A stretch of DNA of 64,000 bases from Acidocella facilis ATCC 35904. GTDB taxonomy: Bacteria; Pseudomonadota; Alphaproteobacteria; Acetobacterales; Acetobacteraceae. Shown here piece by piece: positions 36,442 to 45,189 of this stretch. A program made the position numbers and the translations under genes. The stretch spans positions 1-64,000 of the forward strand of contig NZ_JHYG01000006.1 of the NCBI RefSeq assembly GCF_000687875.1, given 5' to 3'. A model generated the notes under the pieces. It saw nothing but the letters and a program-made list of their open reading frames with translations. It searched no databases and was not told the origin of the DNA. The stretch's first letter is position 1; every line of letters begins with the position of its first letter.

Positions 36442-38240
36442 ACGCCGTGCTCGAGATCAAGAATTTATCCGTCACGTTGAAGCGTGGCGGTCGCGATGTG
36501 ACCATTCTCGACCAGCTCAATCTGCGCATCGCGCCGGGTGAAATGCAGGCGCTGGTCGGCGAAAGCGGCTCCGGCAAAACCATCGCGGCCCTGGCCATCA
36601 TGCGTCTCTTGCCGCCAGGGGCCGCCATTACCGGCGAGATTCTGCTGAACGGCGAAAATCTCGCCGCCGCCGTGGAGCCGCGCATGCGCCAGGTCCGCGG
36701 CAAATCCGTTGCCATGGTCTTCCAGAATCCGCTCGCGGCGCTGAACCCGAGCCGCACCATCGCGGCGCAGATCGGCGAAGCCTGGCGGGTCCATCAAGGC
36801 GGCAGCGCGGCGCAGGCCCGGGCCCGGGCGCTGGAGCTTTTGGACGAAGTCGGAATCCCCGATCCGAAAAACCGGCTCAATGATTATCCGCACCAGTTTT
36901 CCGGCGGCATGCGCCAACGTGTGATGATCGCGATGTCGCTGGCCTGCTCACCGCATTTGCTGATCGCCGATGAACCGACCACGGGGCTTGATCCGCTGAT
37001 CGCGCAGCAGATCATGACCTTGATCGCGCGGCTGCGCCGCGAGCGCGACATGGCGGTACTCTTCGTCACGCATGATCTCTCTGTGGTGCAGGAGCATGCG
37101 GACTCCATCCATGTGCTCTATGCCGGGCGCTCGGTGGAATGGGGGGCGGCGGCAGCGTTTTTCCAGCACCCGCGTCACCCTTATTCCGAGGCGTTGCTGG
37201 GGTCGGTGGCGCGGCTGGGGCAGGCGCGGCTGCGCAATATTCCGGGCAATCTGCCCGAGCCGGAGCAGCGCCCGCCCGGCTGCCGGTTCGCGCCGCGCTG
37301 CGCCTATGCCAGCGCGGTTTGTTCCACCGCCTACCCGCCGGCGGATGCGCAAGGGGCCACGCTGGCCGCGTGCTTTCACCCGCTGCCGCGCACCGCAAGG
37401 CCGGCCTTCGCTGAAACCCTTGCGCCGCGCCCCGCGCGAAACTTCGCGCCGCTGCTCGATGTGACGGATCTCGGCGTGCGCTATCGCGGTGCCGGCGGCT
37501 GGTTCGGCGCGGCGCGCCGGCTGCCGCCGTCGCTGGCCGAAGTCAGCTTCAGGCTCGGGCGCGGCGAATGTCTGGGCGTGGTCGGCGAGAGCGGCTCCGG
37601 CAAATCCAGCCTCGGCCGCGCGGTGCTGCAAATGATCGAGTATGACGGCCAGGTCACGCTCGATGGTCATGATTTCCACGCCATGGCCGGCCGCGCGAAA
37701 CGGGATTTGCGCCGGAAAATCCAGGTTGTTTTCCAGGACCCGCGGGAGAGCATGAACCCGCGCATGACCATTGGCGAGGTGATCGCCGAGCCGCTGCGGC
37801 TGCGCGGCGGCCTGAACAACGCCGCGCGCCGCGCGCGCGTGGAGGCGCTGCTCGGCCAGGTCGGCCTGAATCCCGAAATGGCGGCGCGCCATCCTGGCGA
37901 TGTCTCCGGCGGCCAGGCGCAGCGCATCGCCATCGCCCGCGCCCTGGCGGCGGAGCCGGAATTGATCGTGCTCGATGAGCCGACCTCGGCGCTCGATGTC
38001 TCCACCCAGGCGATGCTGCTGAACCTGCTGAAGGATCTCAGCCTCAAGCATGCCCTGTCCTACATTCTCATCAGCCATGATTTCGCGGTCGTCAGCTACA
38101 TGTCTGACCGGATCGCCGTGCTCAATGCCGGCCGGATCGTCGAGATGAACGAGACCGCGGCGCTGCTCTCGGCGCCGCGCGCAGCCTACACGCGGGCGCT
38201 GATTGGCGCGGCCCCGCAACTTCAACCCATGCAAGCCTAG
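36438..38240 (+). CDS. Fused double ABC ATPase (DppD-DppF type)
   Basis: A 600-residue protein carrying both ATPases of an oligopeptide-type importer. The first cassette has Walker A GESGSGKT (41-48), signature SGGMRQR (about 156-162) and Walker B LLIADE. The oligopeptide-type cysteine segment PGCRFAPRCAYASAVC follows, near 280. The second cassette has GESGSGKS near 380, SGGQAQR near 490 and LIVLDEPTSALD. Fusion fixes the D:F ratio at one to one. TTG start at 36438 overlaps the permease stop; GGGGGAA upstream. Together with two permeases and two binding proteins this completes an importer. Confidence 0.93.
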   Translation: MNAVLEIKNLSVTLKRGGRDVTILDQLNLRIAPGEMQALVGESGSGKTIAALAIMRLLPPGAAITGEILLNGENLAAAVEPRMRQVRGKSVAMVFQNPLAALNPSRTIAAQIGEAWRVHQGGSAAQARARALELLDEVGIPDPKNRLNDYPHQFSGGMRQRVMIAMSLACSPHLLIADEPTTGLDPLIAQQIMTLIARLRRERDMAVLFVTHDLSVVQEHADSIHVLYAGRSVEWGAAAAFFQHPRHPYSEALLGSVARLGQARLRNIPGNLPEPEQRPPGCRFAPRCAYASAVCSTAYPPADAQGATLAACFHPLPRTARPAFAETLAPRPARNFAPLLDVTDLGVRYRGAGGWFGAARRLPPSLAEVSFRLGRGECLGVVGESGSGKSSLGRAVLQMIEYDGQVTLDGHDFHAMAGRAKRDLRRKIQVVFQDPRESMNPRMTIGEVIAEPLRLRGGLNNAARRARVEALLGQVGLNPEMAARHPGDVSGGQAQRIAIARALAAEPELIVLDEPTSALDVSTQAMLLNLLKDLSLKHALSYILISHDFAVVSYMSDRIAVLNAGRIVEMNETAALLSAPRAAYTRALIGAAPQLQPMQA

Positions 38241-38251
38241 GAGTTTTTATC

Positions 38252-38905
38252 ATGTTGGAATTTGTTCGTTTGGTCATGTTGACCGGCGGCCTGTTGGCGA
38301 TCATGCCAGTGCTGCTGATCATCACCCTCGCCGTCGCGGTGGAGCGGTTTTATATCCTCAAGAAAATCCTGCGCCAGGGCCGCTATGCGCACAGCAATCT
38401 GCGCAAGGTTCCGGATAACGATGTGGATGGGCTGCAGGCGATCGTCGAGGCGTCAAGCGATGCGCTGCAGAGCCGGCTGATCAGCACCGCCATCGCCATT
38501 CGCGGCGAAAGTGCCGAGGACATGGATCTGCGGCTGGATGAGGAAATCCTCGCCGCCAGCCCGAAGATCACGCGCCGGCTCTGGGTGCTCGATACCTCCG
38601 TCACCATCGCGCCGCTGCTTGGCCTCTTTGGCACCATCGTCGGCATGATCCAGGCCTTCAACGTGCTTTCCTCCAATGGCGGTCCCTCGAAAGTCACCGG
38701 CGGCATCGCGGATGCGCTGGTCTCCACCGGCGCGGGCCTGCTCATCGCCATCATCGCGGTTTATTTTGTAAATTATTACAGCACTTTGTCGCGTGAGATC
38801 ATGCATCAGCTGGAGCTGATCAAGGTGGCGCTGATCAACCGCATGCAAGGTCGCGAGACCCGGGCCGAGCCGGCGCGTCCGGTGCGCCTGTCGGCGGGGG
38901 GCTAA
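38252..38905 (+). CDS. exbB: MotA/TolQ/ExbB proton channel protein
   Basis: A 217-residue inner-membrane protein with a first helix near 8-30 and the family core TSVTIAPLLGLFGTIVGMIQAF, then GGIADALVSTGAGLLIAIIAVYF. With ExbD it would form the proton-driven motor that powers TonB. AGGAG lies before the ATG, 11 bp after the ATPase stop, tying the motor to this uptake cluster. TolQ is excluded by context: no tolA, tolB or pal is present. Confidence 0.9.
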   Translation: MLEFVRLVMLTGGLLAIMPVLLIITLAVAVERFYILKKILRQGRYAHSNLRKVPDNDVDGLQAIVEASSDALQSRLISTAIAIRGESAEDMDLRLDEEILAASPKITRRLWVLDTSVTIAPLLGLFGTIVGMIQAFNVLSSNGGPSKVTGGIADALVSTGAGLLIAIIAVYFVNYYSTLSREIMHQLELIKVALINRMQGRETRAEPARPVRLSAGG

Positions 38906-38909
38906 GCGC

Positions 38910-39329
38910 ATGGCCCGCAGACGCCGCCACGACCCGCTGGAGCGGGAGAAGCCCCGGCTCGAAATCGTGCCGATGATCGACATCATGATGTTCCTGCTGG
39001 TGTTCTTCGTGATGATCGTGCTGCGCATGATCCCGGATTCGGGTGTCACGCTGCATCTGCCCGGCGCCTCCACGGCGCAGCCCTTGCCGCATACCCAGGT
39101 GGTGATCATCATCGACCAGCAAGGCGCGATGCATGTGAAGGACCAGGTGATGGACGACACCCAGCTGGAAACCTATCTCGAAGGCGAGAAGGCCGGGCAT
39201 GATACCGATGTGATCGTCGCCGGGGACAAGGGCACCAAGCTGCAGCAGCTGATGAGCGTGATGGATCTGGTGCGCAAGGCCGGCATCACCAATATCGGCA
39301 TAGCCACGGATAATCACGACGGATCTTGA
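38910..39329 (+). CDS. exbD: ExbD/TolR biopolymer transport protein
   Basis: A 139-residue protein with one N-terminal helix (VPMIDIMMFLLVFFVMIVL) whose aspartate at residue 24 is the conserved proton-binding residue. A periplasmic domain follows, ending KAGITNIGIAT as in ExbD. It starts 4 bp after exbB. Partner of the TonB at 27681, the only TonB in the window. A hairpin (39336-39344/39361-39369) follows the stop. Confidence 0.92.
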   Translation: MARRRRHDPLEREKPRLEIVPMIDIMMFLLVFFVMIVLRMIPDSGVTLHLPGASTAQPLPHTQVVIIIDQQGAMHVKDQVMDDTQLETYLEGEKAGHDTDVIVAGDKGTKLQQLMSVMDLVRKAGITNIGIATDNHDGS

Positions 39330-39428
39330 ATAAAGCGGTTGCGGTCCGGGCTTGCACGGTCCGCAACCGGTCCGGCACAAACATATAAACCATCGCCGAG
39401 TCTGCGGCGCGGCGATGGACAGACAGGG

Positions 39429-40463
39429 GTGCTTTCCATTCGCGTTGTGATCTTTCTTTCCGGGCTGGTCCTTGCCGCCGCGCTGCCCGGCGCGGCATCG
39501 GCGCAAACCATTGTGCCCACCACGCGGCCCATGAAAGTGCAATGGCGCGACCAGGCGACGTTTTCGGCGCATCTGGCGGCGGCGCAACAGGCTGTCCTGG
39601 CGCCAGGGCGCGGCGGTGTCGTCACCCAGGTGAATTTCCAGTCCGGCCAGGCGGTTGCCGCCGGCGCGGTGCTGGTGGTGTTGGATGTGGCACCCGAGCA
39701 GGCGCAGCTGGCGCTGGACCAGGCGAAGCTGGTCGAAGCCGCGCGCGCGCTCGCCCGCACCGAAAAGCTGATGGCGATCTCCGGCGCCAGCCAATCCGCC
39801 CTGGAGCAGGCGCAGGCGGTGCTGGCGGAGGACCAGGCGCAGCTGCGGCTGGACCAGGCGACGCTGGCGCAGGGCGAGATCATCGCGCCCTTCGCCGGCA
39901 TCGCCGGCATCCGCGAGATTGACCCGGGCGATTATCTGCAGGCCGGGCAGAGCGTGGTGACGCTGGCGGCGCCGGGGCCGCTCAAGCTCTATTTCAGCGT
40001 CCCCCAGGCCGAGCAGGCCGGGCTGGCGCCGGGTGAGGCGCTGCGCTTCACCGCCCCGCTGGGCGGCGGCGCGCAGCTCAGCGTGCCAGGGCGACTGGTG
40101 GCCCTAGGCCCGGCGCTTGACGGCGCGAGCGATGCGCGGCCCGCCGAGGGGCGGCTGGATGGCGAGACGCCTTCTTTGCTCTCCGGCATGAATGGGGTGG
40201 TCGAGATCGCCACCGGCGCGCCCATTGCCGCGCTCCAGGTGCCCAGCACGGCGCTGACTGATTCCATGCTCGGGCCTTACGTCTTCGTGCTCTCGCCCGG
40301 CCAGGGCGGCAGCGTGGTGCACAGCCTCTATGTGAAAATCCTGGGCCGGGTGGGGGATGACAGCATCATTCAGGCGCCGGGTCTCGGCAGCGGGCAGCGC
40401 ATCGTCGCACTCGGCGGCTTCCGGCTTACCGATGGCCAGCGCGTGAGCCCGCAAACGCCTTGA
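39429..40463 (+). CDS. RND efflux periplasmic adaptor (membrane fusion protein)
   Basis: A 344-residue adaptor with signal peptide (VLSIRVVIFLSGLVLAAALPG, ASA-Q). The biotinyl-lipoyl half-motifs are GGVVTQVNFQSGQAVAAGAVL and IIAPFAGIAGIREIDPGDYL, around a short alpha-hairpin (about 75-125). It joins the RND pump to the outer-membrane channel. The start is inferred as GTG at 39429 because it yields the signal peptide; the ribosome site is weak. Its stop overlaps the pump start (TTGA). Confidence 0.9.
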   Translation: MLSIRVVIFLSGLVLAAALPGAASAQTIVPTTRPMKVQWRDQATFSAHLAAAQQAVLAPGRGGVVTQVNFQSGQAVAAGAVLVVLDVAPEQAQLALDQAKLVEAARALARTEKLMAISGASQSALEQAQAVLAEDQAQLRLDQATLAQGEIIAPFAGIAGIREIDPGDYLQAGQSVVTLAAPGPLKLYFSVPQAEQAGLAPGEALRFTAPLGGGAQLSVPGRLVALGPALDGASDARPAEGRLDGETPSLLSGMNGVVEIATGAPIAALQVPSTALTDSMLGPYVFVLSPGQGGSVVHSLYVKILGRVGDDSIIQAPGLGSGQRIVALGGFRLTDGQRVSPQTP

Positions 40464-43456
40464 ATATCTGGGTGAAATTGCTGCGCCAGCCGGTGCTGGT
40501 GGGGCTGGCGGCGGCGGCGCTGGGGCTGTTCGGTCTGGCCTCCGTGGTCAGCCTGCCGGTGCGCTCCAGCCCGGTGATCCCGCCGCGCTATATCGATATT
40601 TCAACCAATTTTCCCGGCGCCGACGCGGCGACTGTGGATAAATTCGTCACCTTGCCGCTGGAAAACGCGGTCTCGGCCATTGCCGGGGTGCAGTATGTCA
40701 CCGGCTCGACCCAGCCGGGCAATGCCGACATCAACGCCTTCCTCGCCCCCGGCGCGGTGGCGGATACGGTGTTCGCGGAAATCCTCGCCGCCACCAATGC
40801 CGCGCGGGATAATCTGCCGGCAGCGGTGCAGCCCTCGTCGTTGAAAATCGTCGGTGACGATAATGCCAATCAGGAACTCAACATCTCGGTGCTGTTCCCG
40901 CCGAGCCTGAGCGCGGCGGAGGTCACCGCCTTTACCATCAGCAATATCGTGCCGCGGCTGGAGACGGTACCGGGCATCGGCCCGGTGACGCTTTATTCCT
41001 CCCCCCCGGCGCTGCTGGTCACGGCCGATCCGCTGCGGCTGCTGGCGCAGGGCCTGACCACGGCGCAGGTTGCGCGCAGCCTCGCCGGGGCCAGCACCGT
41101 CGCCGCGGCCGGCACGCTGCGCGACGGCGCCGCCGCGATGCCGGTGAATACCGGTGGCGATCTGACCAGCCAGGGCGCTCTCGCGGCGTTGCCGCTGGGA
41201 GCCGGGGCGGGCGGCACCACCCGGCTGGGCGATGTCGCCAAGGCCGCGATCGGCTTTACCGATAGTGGCGGCATGGCCTGGTGGGACCGCGTGCCGAGCG
41301 TTTACGTCGCCGCCGGGGTGGCGCCGGGCGGCAATATCATCACGGTCGCGGCGCAGCTGCGCCGGCTGGTGGGCACGCTGCAGCCGATGATGCCGCCGGG
41401 GGTCAAGCTCGTCGTCAGCTATGATCAATCGATCGGCGTCTCGCAATCGCTGCGCGATCTGGCGATGACGCTGCTGGTCACCATCCTGCTGGTCGGCGCC
41501 ATCACCGTCGCCGCGCTGGGCAGCCTGCGCGCGGCGGCGGCGCCGTTCCTGGCCATCTTCCTGTCCCTGCTCGGCGCCGGGCTGGTGATGCGCGTCTGCG
41601 GGCAGAGCTTCAATCTCTTCACCATCATCGCGCTGGTGCTGGCGGTGGGGTTGGTGGTGGATGACGCCATCGTCGTCGTCGAGGATATTTTCCGCCGCAC
41701 CGCCGATGGCGCGCCGGCGCGTGAGGCGGCGGAGCTGGCCATCACCCGCCTCGCGCCGGTACTGGCGGCGATCTCCTCGACGCTGGTGGTCGCCTTTCTG
41801 CCGCTGGGCTTTCTCTCCGGCCTCACCGCCGCCTTGTTCCGGCCGTTCGCGCTGGTGCTGATCTCGGCCTTCCTGGTCTCGCTGGCGGTGGCGCTGGGCA
41901 TCGTCCCCAGCATCGCGATGTGGGCGAGCCGGACCTATGTGCACAAGCCGGGTGCCGGGCTGCTGGATAAACTTCGCGATGCCTATGTCCGCCGCCTCAC
42001 GCCCTTGCTGGACAGAACCGGGCTGGTCGCGGCGCTGGTGCTGCTGGCGGTGGCCGGCTGCGCGGTGCTGGCTTCACTCGCCCCGCGCAATCTCGACCCC
42101 GCGCCCGATGGGCTGGATGTGAATATCTACGCCGCCGGGCCGAATGGCGCCTCGCAGGATTATCTCAACGCCCAGGCGCTGACCATGGAGGCGCTGCTGC
42201 ACCGGCTCTATCCCGGCATGCCGGACTGGCTGGTGGCGGTGGAGTCCCAGCACGCGATTTTCGGCGGCTACACCTTCGCAACACCCGGCCAGGCGGCGCG
42301 GGCCGTCGCCCGGTTGTCCGGCGCGCTCGCCGCCCTGCCGGGCCTGGCCGCCTATGTTTCGCAGGATACCGGCCTGCCCGGCGCGCAGGACCTGCCCGTG
42401 TCCGTCAATATCTCCGGCCAGGCCAGCGCCGCGCGGCTGCTCGCCATCGCCGCCAAAATGCAAAGCGCCGCCTATGCCAGCGGCGATTTCGATTTCGTGC
42501 AGATCTCGCCCGGCCAGCCGCAATATCAGTACCGGCTGCGGATCAACCGGCTGCTCGCCGCCCGGCTCGGCATCCGTGAGGCGGATATCGACGAGGTGGT
42601 CAGCGCCGCGCTCTCGCATGCCCAGCTCGGCCAGGTGGAGGTGCGGGGCGACGCGTTGAACGTCACGCTGGCGCTGCCCGACCGGCTGCGGCCCGCCACC
42701 TTGCTGGCCTTGCTGGTGCCCACCGCCGGGGGCGGCAGCGTGCCGTTGGGCACCGTGGCATCGCTGGTTGGGGAGGAGCTGCCCAACGCGCTTGGCTCCT
42801 GGCAGGGTCTGCCCAGCGTCAATATCCAGGCGCAGCCCCATGCCGGGGTGGCGATGAGCCGGGCGCTGGGGACTCTGCGCCGCGCCTTCGCGGCCCAGCC
42901 CACGCGCGATCTCAGCTTCGGCTATAGCGGCCCCTCGGAAACCTATCGCGAGGCGAATGCGCAGAATGCCAAGCTGTTCGCGTTCGGCCTGGCCGGGCTG
43001 TTCTTCCTGCTGGCAGCACAATTCCGCTCCCTGCGCGACCCGTTCGTGGTCATCGCCACCGTGCCGCTGGCCAGTTTGGGGCCGCTGATTTTGTGCCTGG
43101 CGGGCGGGGCGACATTGAACATCGTCACCGAGATCGCGCTGCTGACGGTCTGGGGGCTGATCGCGCGTCAGGGCATTTTGTTCGTGCAGGTGGCGCATGA
43201 GGGCGCGGCGCTTGGCTTGCCCACCCGCACCGCTTCGCTGCGCGCGGCGCGGCTGCGCTTCCGGCCGATCCTGATGATCACGCTGGCGCTGCTGGGCGGG
43301 GCGGTGCCGCTGCTGCTGGCCTCCGGCCCGCAAGCCACCATCCGCTACGATCTCGGCGCAGTGCTGGCGACGGGCATGGGCGGGGGCTTCCTGCTCTCCT
43401 TGTTCGCGGTGCCGGCCCTCTATTGCCTGCTCCACCGGCGGCGCCATGCGGGCTAA
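40460..43456 (+). CDS. RND efflux transporter permease, HAE-1 type (copy 1)
   Basis: A 998-residue inner-membrane pump with two repeats of six helices and large periplasmic loops. Helix 4 carries VGLVVDDAIVVVEDIFRR, the paired aspartates of the AcrB/MdtB proton relay. This points to organic substrates rather than the CzcA/CusA metal group. Related sequence features are the N-terminal FLRQP-like start, VKLVVSYDQSIGVSQSL and the C-terminal RFRPILMITLALLGGAVPLLL. TTG start overlapping the adaptor stop. The gene lies inside the TonB/ABC cluster, so its substrate may be linked to the imported compound. Confidence 0.9.
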   Translation: MNIWVKLLRQPVLVGLAAAALGLFGLASVVSLPVRSSPVIPPRYIDISTNFPGADAATVDKFVTLPLENAVSAIAGVQYVTGSTQPGNADINAFLAPGAVADTVFAEILAATNAARDNLPAAVQPSSLKIVGDDNANQELNISVLFPPSLSAAEVTAFTISNIVPRLETVPGIGPVTLYSSPPALLVTADPLRLLAQGLTTAQVARSLAGASTVAAAGTLRDGAAAMPVNTGGDLTSQGALAALPLGAGAGGTTRLGDVAKAAIGFTDSGGMAWWDRVPSVYVAAGVAPGGNIITVAAQLRRLVGTLQPMMPPGVKLVVSYDQSIGVSQSLRDLAMTLLVTILLVGAITVAALGSLRAAAAPFLAIFLSLLGAGLVMRVCGQSFNLFTIIALVLAVGLVVDDAIVVVEDIFRRTADGAPAREAAELAITRLAPVLAAISSTLVVAFLPLGFLSGLTAALFRPFALVLISAFLVSLAVALGIVPSIAMWASRTYVHKPGAGLLDKLRDAYVRRLTPLLDRTGLVAALVLLAVAGCAVLASLAPRNLDPAPDGLDVNIYAAGPNGASQDYLNAQALTMEALLHRLYPGMPDWLVAVESQHAIFGGYTFATPGQAARAVARLSGALAALPGLAAYVSQDTGLPGAQDLPVSVNISGQASAARLLAIAAKMQSAAYASGDFDFVQISPGQPQYQYRLRINRLLAARLGIREADIDEVVSAALSHAQLGQVEVRGDALNVTLALPDRLRPATLLALLVPTAGGGSVPLGTVASLVGEELPNALGSWQGLPSVNIQAQPHAGVAMSRALGTLRRAFAAQPTRDLSFGYSGPSETYREANAQNAKLFAFGLAGLFFLLAAQFRSLRDPFVVIATVPLASLGPLILCLAGGATLNIVTEIALLTVWGLIARQGILFVQVAHEGAALGLPTRTASLRAARLRFRPILMITLALLGGAVPLLLASGPQATIRYDLGAVLATGMGGGFLLSLFAVPALYCLLHRRRHAG

Positions 43457-44819
43457 GCGCCTCCTGCTGCTGCTCGCTCTGGCCCTGGCCGGATGCGCCC
43501 CGAAATTGCCGGCGCCGGAGGTGACGGTGAAGGTCAGCGCCTATCTGCCGGGGCAGGGCGGGCAGGTGGCCGCCCTGCCCACCGCGTGGTGGCAAATCTT
43601 CGACAACCCCGCTTTGGACCGGCTGGAGCAAAGCGGCCTGCGCGCCAACAGCGATATCGCCCAGGCCGGCGCCGCCCTGGCGGCGGCGCGCGACGATGCA
43701 CGGGCGGCCGATGGCGTCTTTCTGCCGCAGCTCGTGCTGGGGCCATCCGGTTATCCGGAAATCTCCCGGCAATCCTACCCGACCGGGCCGAACGGCTATC
43801 CGCCTTATACGATCTACACCCTGGCCGGCGAGATCAGTTACGATCCCGGGCTGTTCGGGGCGCGGCATTTCACCTTCGCCAACGGCGCCGCGCTGGCCGC
43901 CTACCAGGCGGCGGAGCTGGACGCGGCGCGCCAGAGCGTCACCGGCAACATCGCCGCCGCCGCCATCGCTTTGGCGGGGGACGAGGCGCAGATCGAGACC
44001 ACCAGCCGCATCATCGCCAGTGAGCAGCGCCTGCTCACCTTGCTGCAAGGCGAATATGCGGATGGCGCGATTCCGCAACTCGATGTCCTGCAGCAGCAGA
44101 GCAGCATCCTTGCCACCCAGGCGAGCCTGCCGGCTCTGCGCACCCAGGCGCAGCAGCAGCGCGACCGGCTGGCGGTGCTCACCGGGAGCCTGCCCGCCTC
44201 ATTCACCGTGCCTGTTCCGCGCCTCGCCGAGCTGGCGTTGCCTGCGAACATTCCGGTGGTGCTGCCGAGCGCCTATCTGCAAAACCGGCCGGATATCCGC
44301 GCCGCCCTGGCGCAGGTGGCGGCGCAGCACGCGGCGCTTGGCGTCGCGGTCGCGCATATGTATCCGGATCTGAGCCTCTCGGCCACGGGCGGCTATGCCG
44401 CCGAGCTTACCAGCGCGCTGTTCAACACCAGCTCGGCCTTCTGGCTGCTCGCCGGCAATTTGCTGGCGCCGCTTTACGAAGGCGGTACGCTGCACGCCCA
44501 CAAACAGGCGGCGCAAGCGCAGCTCGCCGGGGCGCTCAGCGCCTATCATGGCGCCGTGCTCAACGCCTTTGCCCAGGCGGCGGATGCGTTGAGCGCGGTG
44601 CAAAATGGCCAGGACGCGCTGGCCCGCGCCAGCGCCGCCGCGCAAACCGCGGATCGCGCCTACCAGCTCGCCGCCGCGCAATACCGGCTGGGCGCGGTGG
44701 ATTACACCACGGTGCTGACCGCCCAGACCCAGGCGGCGCAGGCGGCGCTGTCGCAAATCCAGGCCCGCACCACGCTGCTCGCCGCCATCGCAACGTTGCA
44801 GAGCGCCATGGCGAATTGA
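43446..44819 (+). CDS. Outer-membrane efflux lipoprotein, NodT/TolC family
   Basis: A 457-residue channel lipoprotein with signal peptide and lipobox LAGC (Cys17). Two outer membrane efflux protein repeats follow, marked by WWQIFDNPALDRLEQSGLRANSDIAQA and the mirrored YLQNRPDIRAALAQVAAQHAAL. It completes the tripartite pump. Overlaps the pump gene by 11 bp. Terminator-like hairpin at 44939. Confidence 0.92.
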   Translation: MRAKRLLLLLALALAGCAPKLPAPEVTVKVSAYLPGQGGQVAALPTAWWQIFDNPALDRLEQSGLRANSDIAQAGAALAAARDDARAADGVFLPQLVLGPSGYPEISRQSYPTGPNGYPPYTIYTLAGEISYDPGLFGARHFTFANGAALAAYQAAELDAARQSVTGNIAAAAIALAGDEAQIETTSRIIASEQRLLTLLQGEYADGAIPQLDVLQQQSSILATQASLPALRTQAQQQRDRLAVLTGSLPASFTVPVPRLAELALPANIPVVLPSAYLQNRPDIRAALAQVAAQHAALGVAVAHMYPDLSLSATGGYAAELTSALFNTSSAFWLLAGNLLAPLYEGGTLHAHKQAAQAQLAGALSAYHGAVLNAFAQAADALSAVQNGQDALARASAAAQTADRAYQLAAAQYRLGAVDYTTVLTAQTQAAQAALSQIQARTTLLAAIATLQSAMAN

Positions 44820-44938
44820 CGTTGTTTTGAGGATGATTCCGTCGATCATCGGCCGGAAAAAATCATCGGTCGCGGGCAGCGGCGCGCACGACATTTTAAT
44901 CCAAATATGTGGTTTTAGATTTATTGCAATTTTAGCCT

Positions 44939-44963
44939 CGGCTTTTTTGAAACCAAAAAGCCG
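44939..44963 (+). terminator. Terminator after the RND/NodT genes
   Basis: Arms CGGCTTTTT/AAAAAGCCG around a 7-base loop, then GAAAAATTT. About 120 bp after the efflux lipoprotein stop. Confidence 0.6.
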
Positions 44964-45057
44964 GAAAAATTTGGTTGCGGTGCAAAAAATCCTGGACAGT
45001 GCCGGTGTCCCGCTGCTACTCAACCGAACCCGTTTGAATTTTTTAAAGGAGGGGCTG

Positions 45058-45111
45058 ATGAAATCATTTATTCTCTATCCCTCCGCCCATGGCGCGCGCG
45101 CCGGCATATAG
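45058..45111 (+). CDS. 17-residue leader or precursor peptide ORF
   Basis: MKSFILYPSAHGARAGI. AAAGGAGG lies about 7 bases before the ATG, one of the best ribosome sites in the window. Its TAG stop is inside the loop and stem of a GCCGGC/GCCGGC hairpin followed by CTTTTT. A ribosome at the stop would therefore cover the hairpin. This suits a translation-controlled attenuator for the ABC exporter 78 bp downstream. A secreted or modified peptide exported by that transporter is the other reading. No homologue is recognised. Confidence 0.45.
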   Translation: MKSFILYPSAHGARAGI

Positions 45112-45122
45112 CCGGCCTTTTT
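45100..45122 (+). terminator. Hairpin with T-tract overlapping the leader ORF stop
   Basis: GCCGGC-ATATA-GCCGGC followed by CTTTTT. It lies between the 17-codon ORF and the exporter gene with no other start between, so readthrough would be needed for exporter expression from an upstream promoter. Confidence 0.6.
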
Positions 45123-45189
45123 CTCCGCCTCTTTTCCTTTTTCATTTCATTCAGCCGGAAGGCCGGTCCGTTCAGGGCCGGGAGCAACC

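Larger units (their letters stand above)
44820..45189 (+). other. Intergenic region before the ABC exporter: terminator, promoter-like AT stretch and a leader ORF
   Basis: This 370-bp gap is clearly AT-richer than its flanks. It holds a terminator-like hairpin (44939-44963), an AT-rich stretch that may be the promoter, then a 17-codon ORF with an excellent ribosome site whose stop lies in a second hairpin followed by CTTTTT (45100-45122). A longer frame from 44827 would run through the same stop, but it crosses the first terminator and has no ribosome site. Confidence 0.55.

Noticed and set aside
44827-45057. 94-residue frame that ends with the 17-residue peptide
   Set aside because: It crosses a terminator-like hairpin and an AT-rich promoter-like stretch and has no ribosome site; the short ORF has a strong one.
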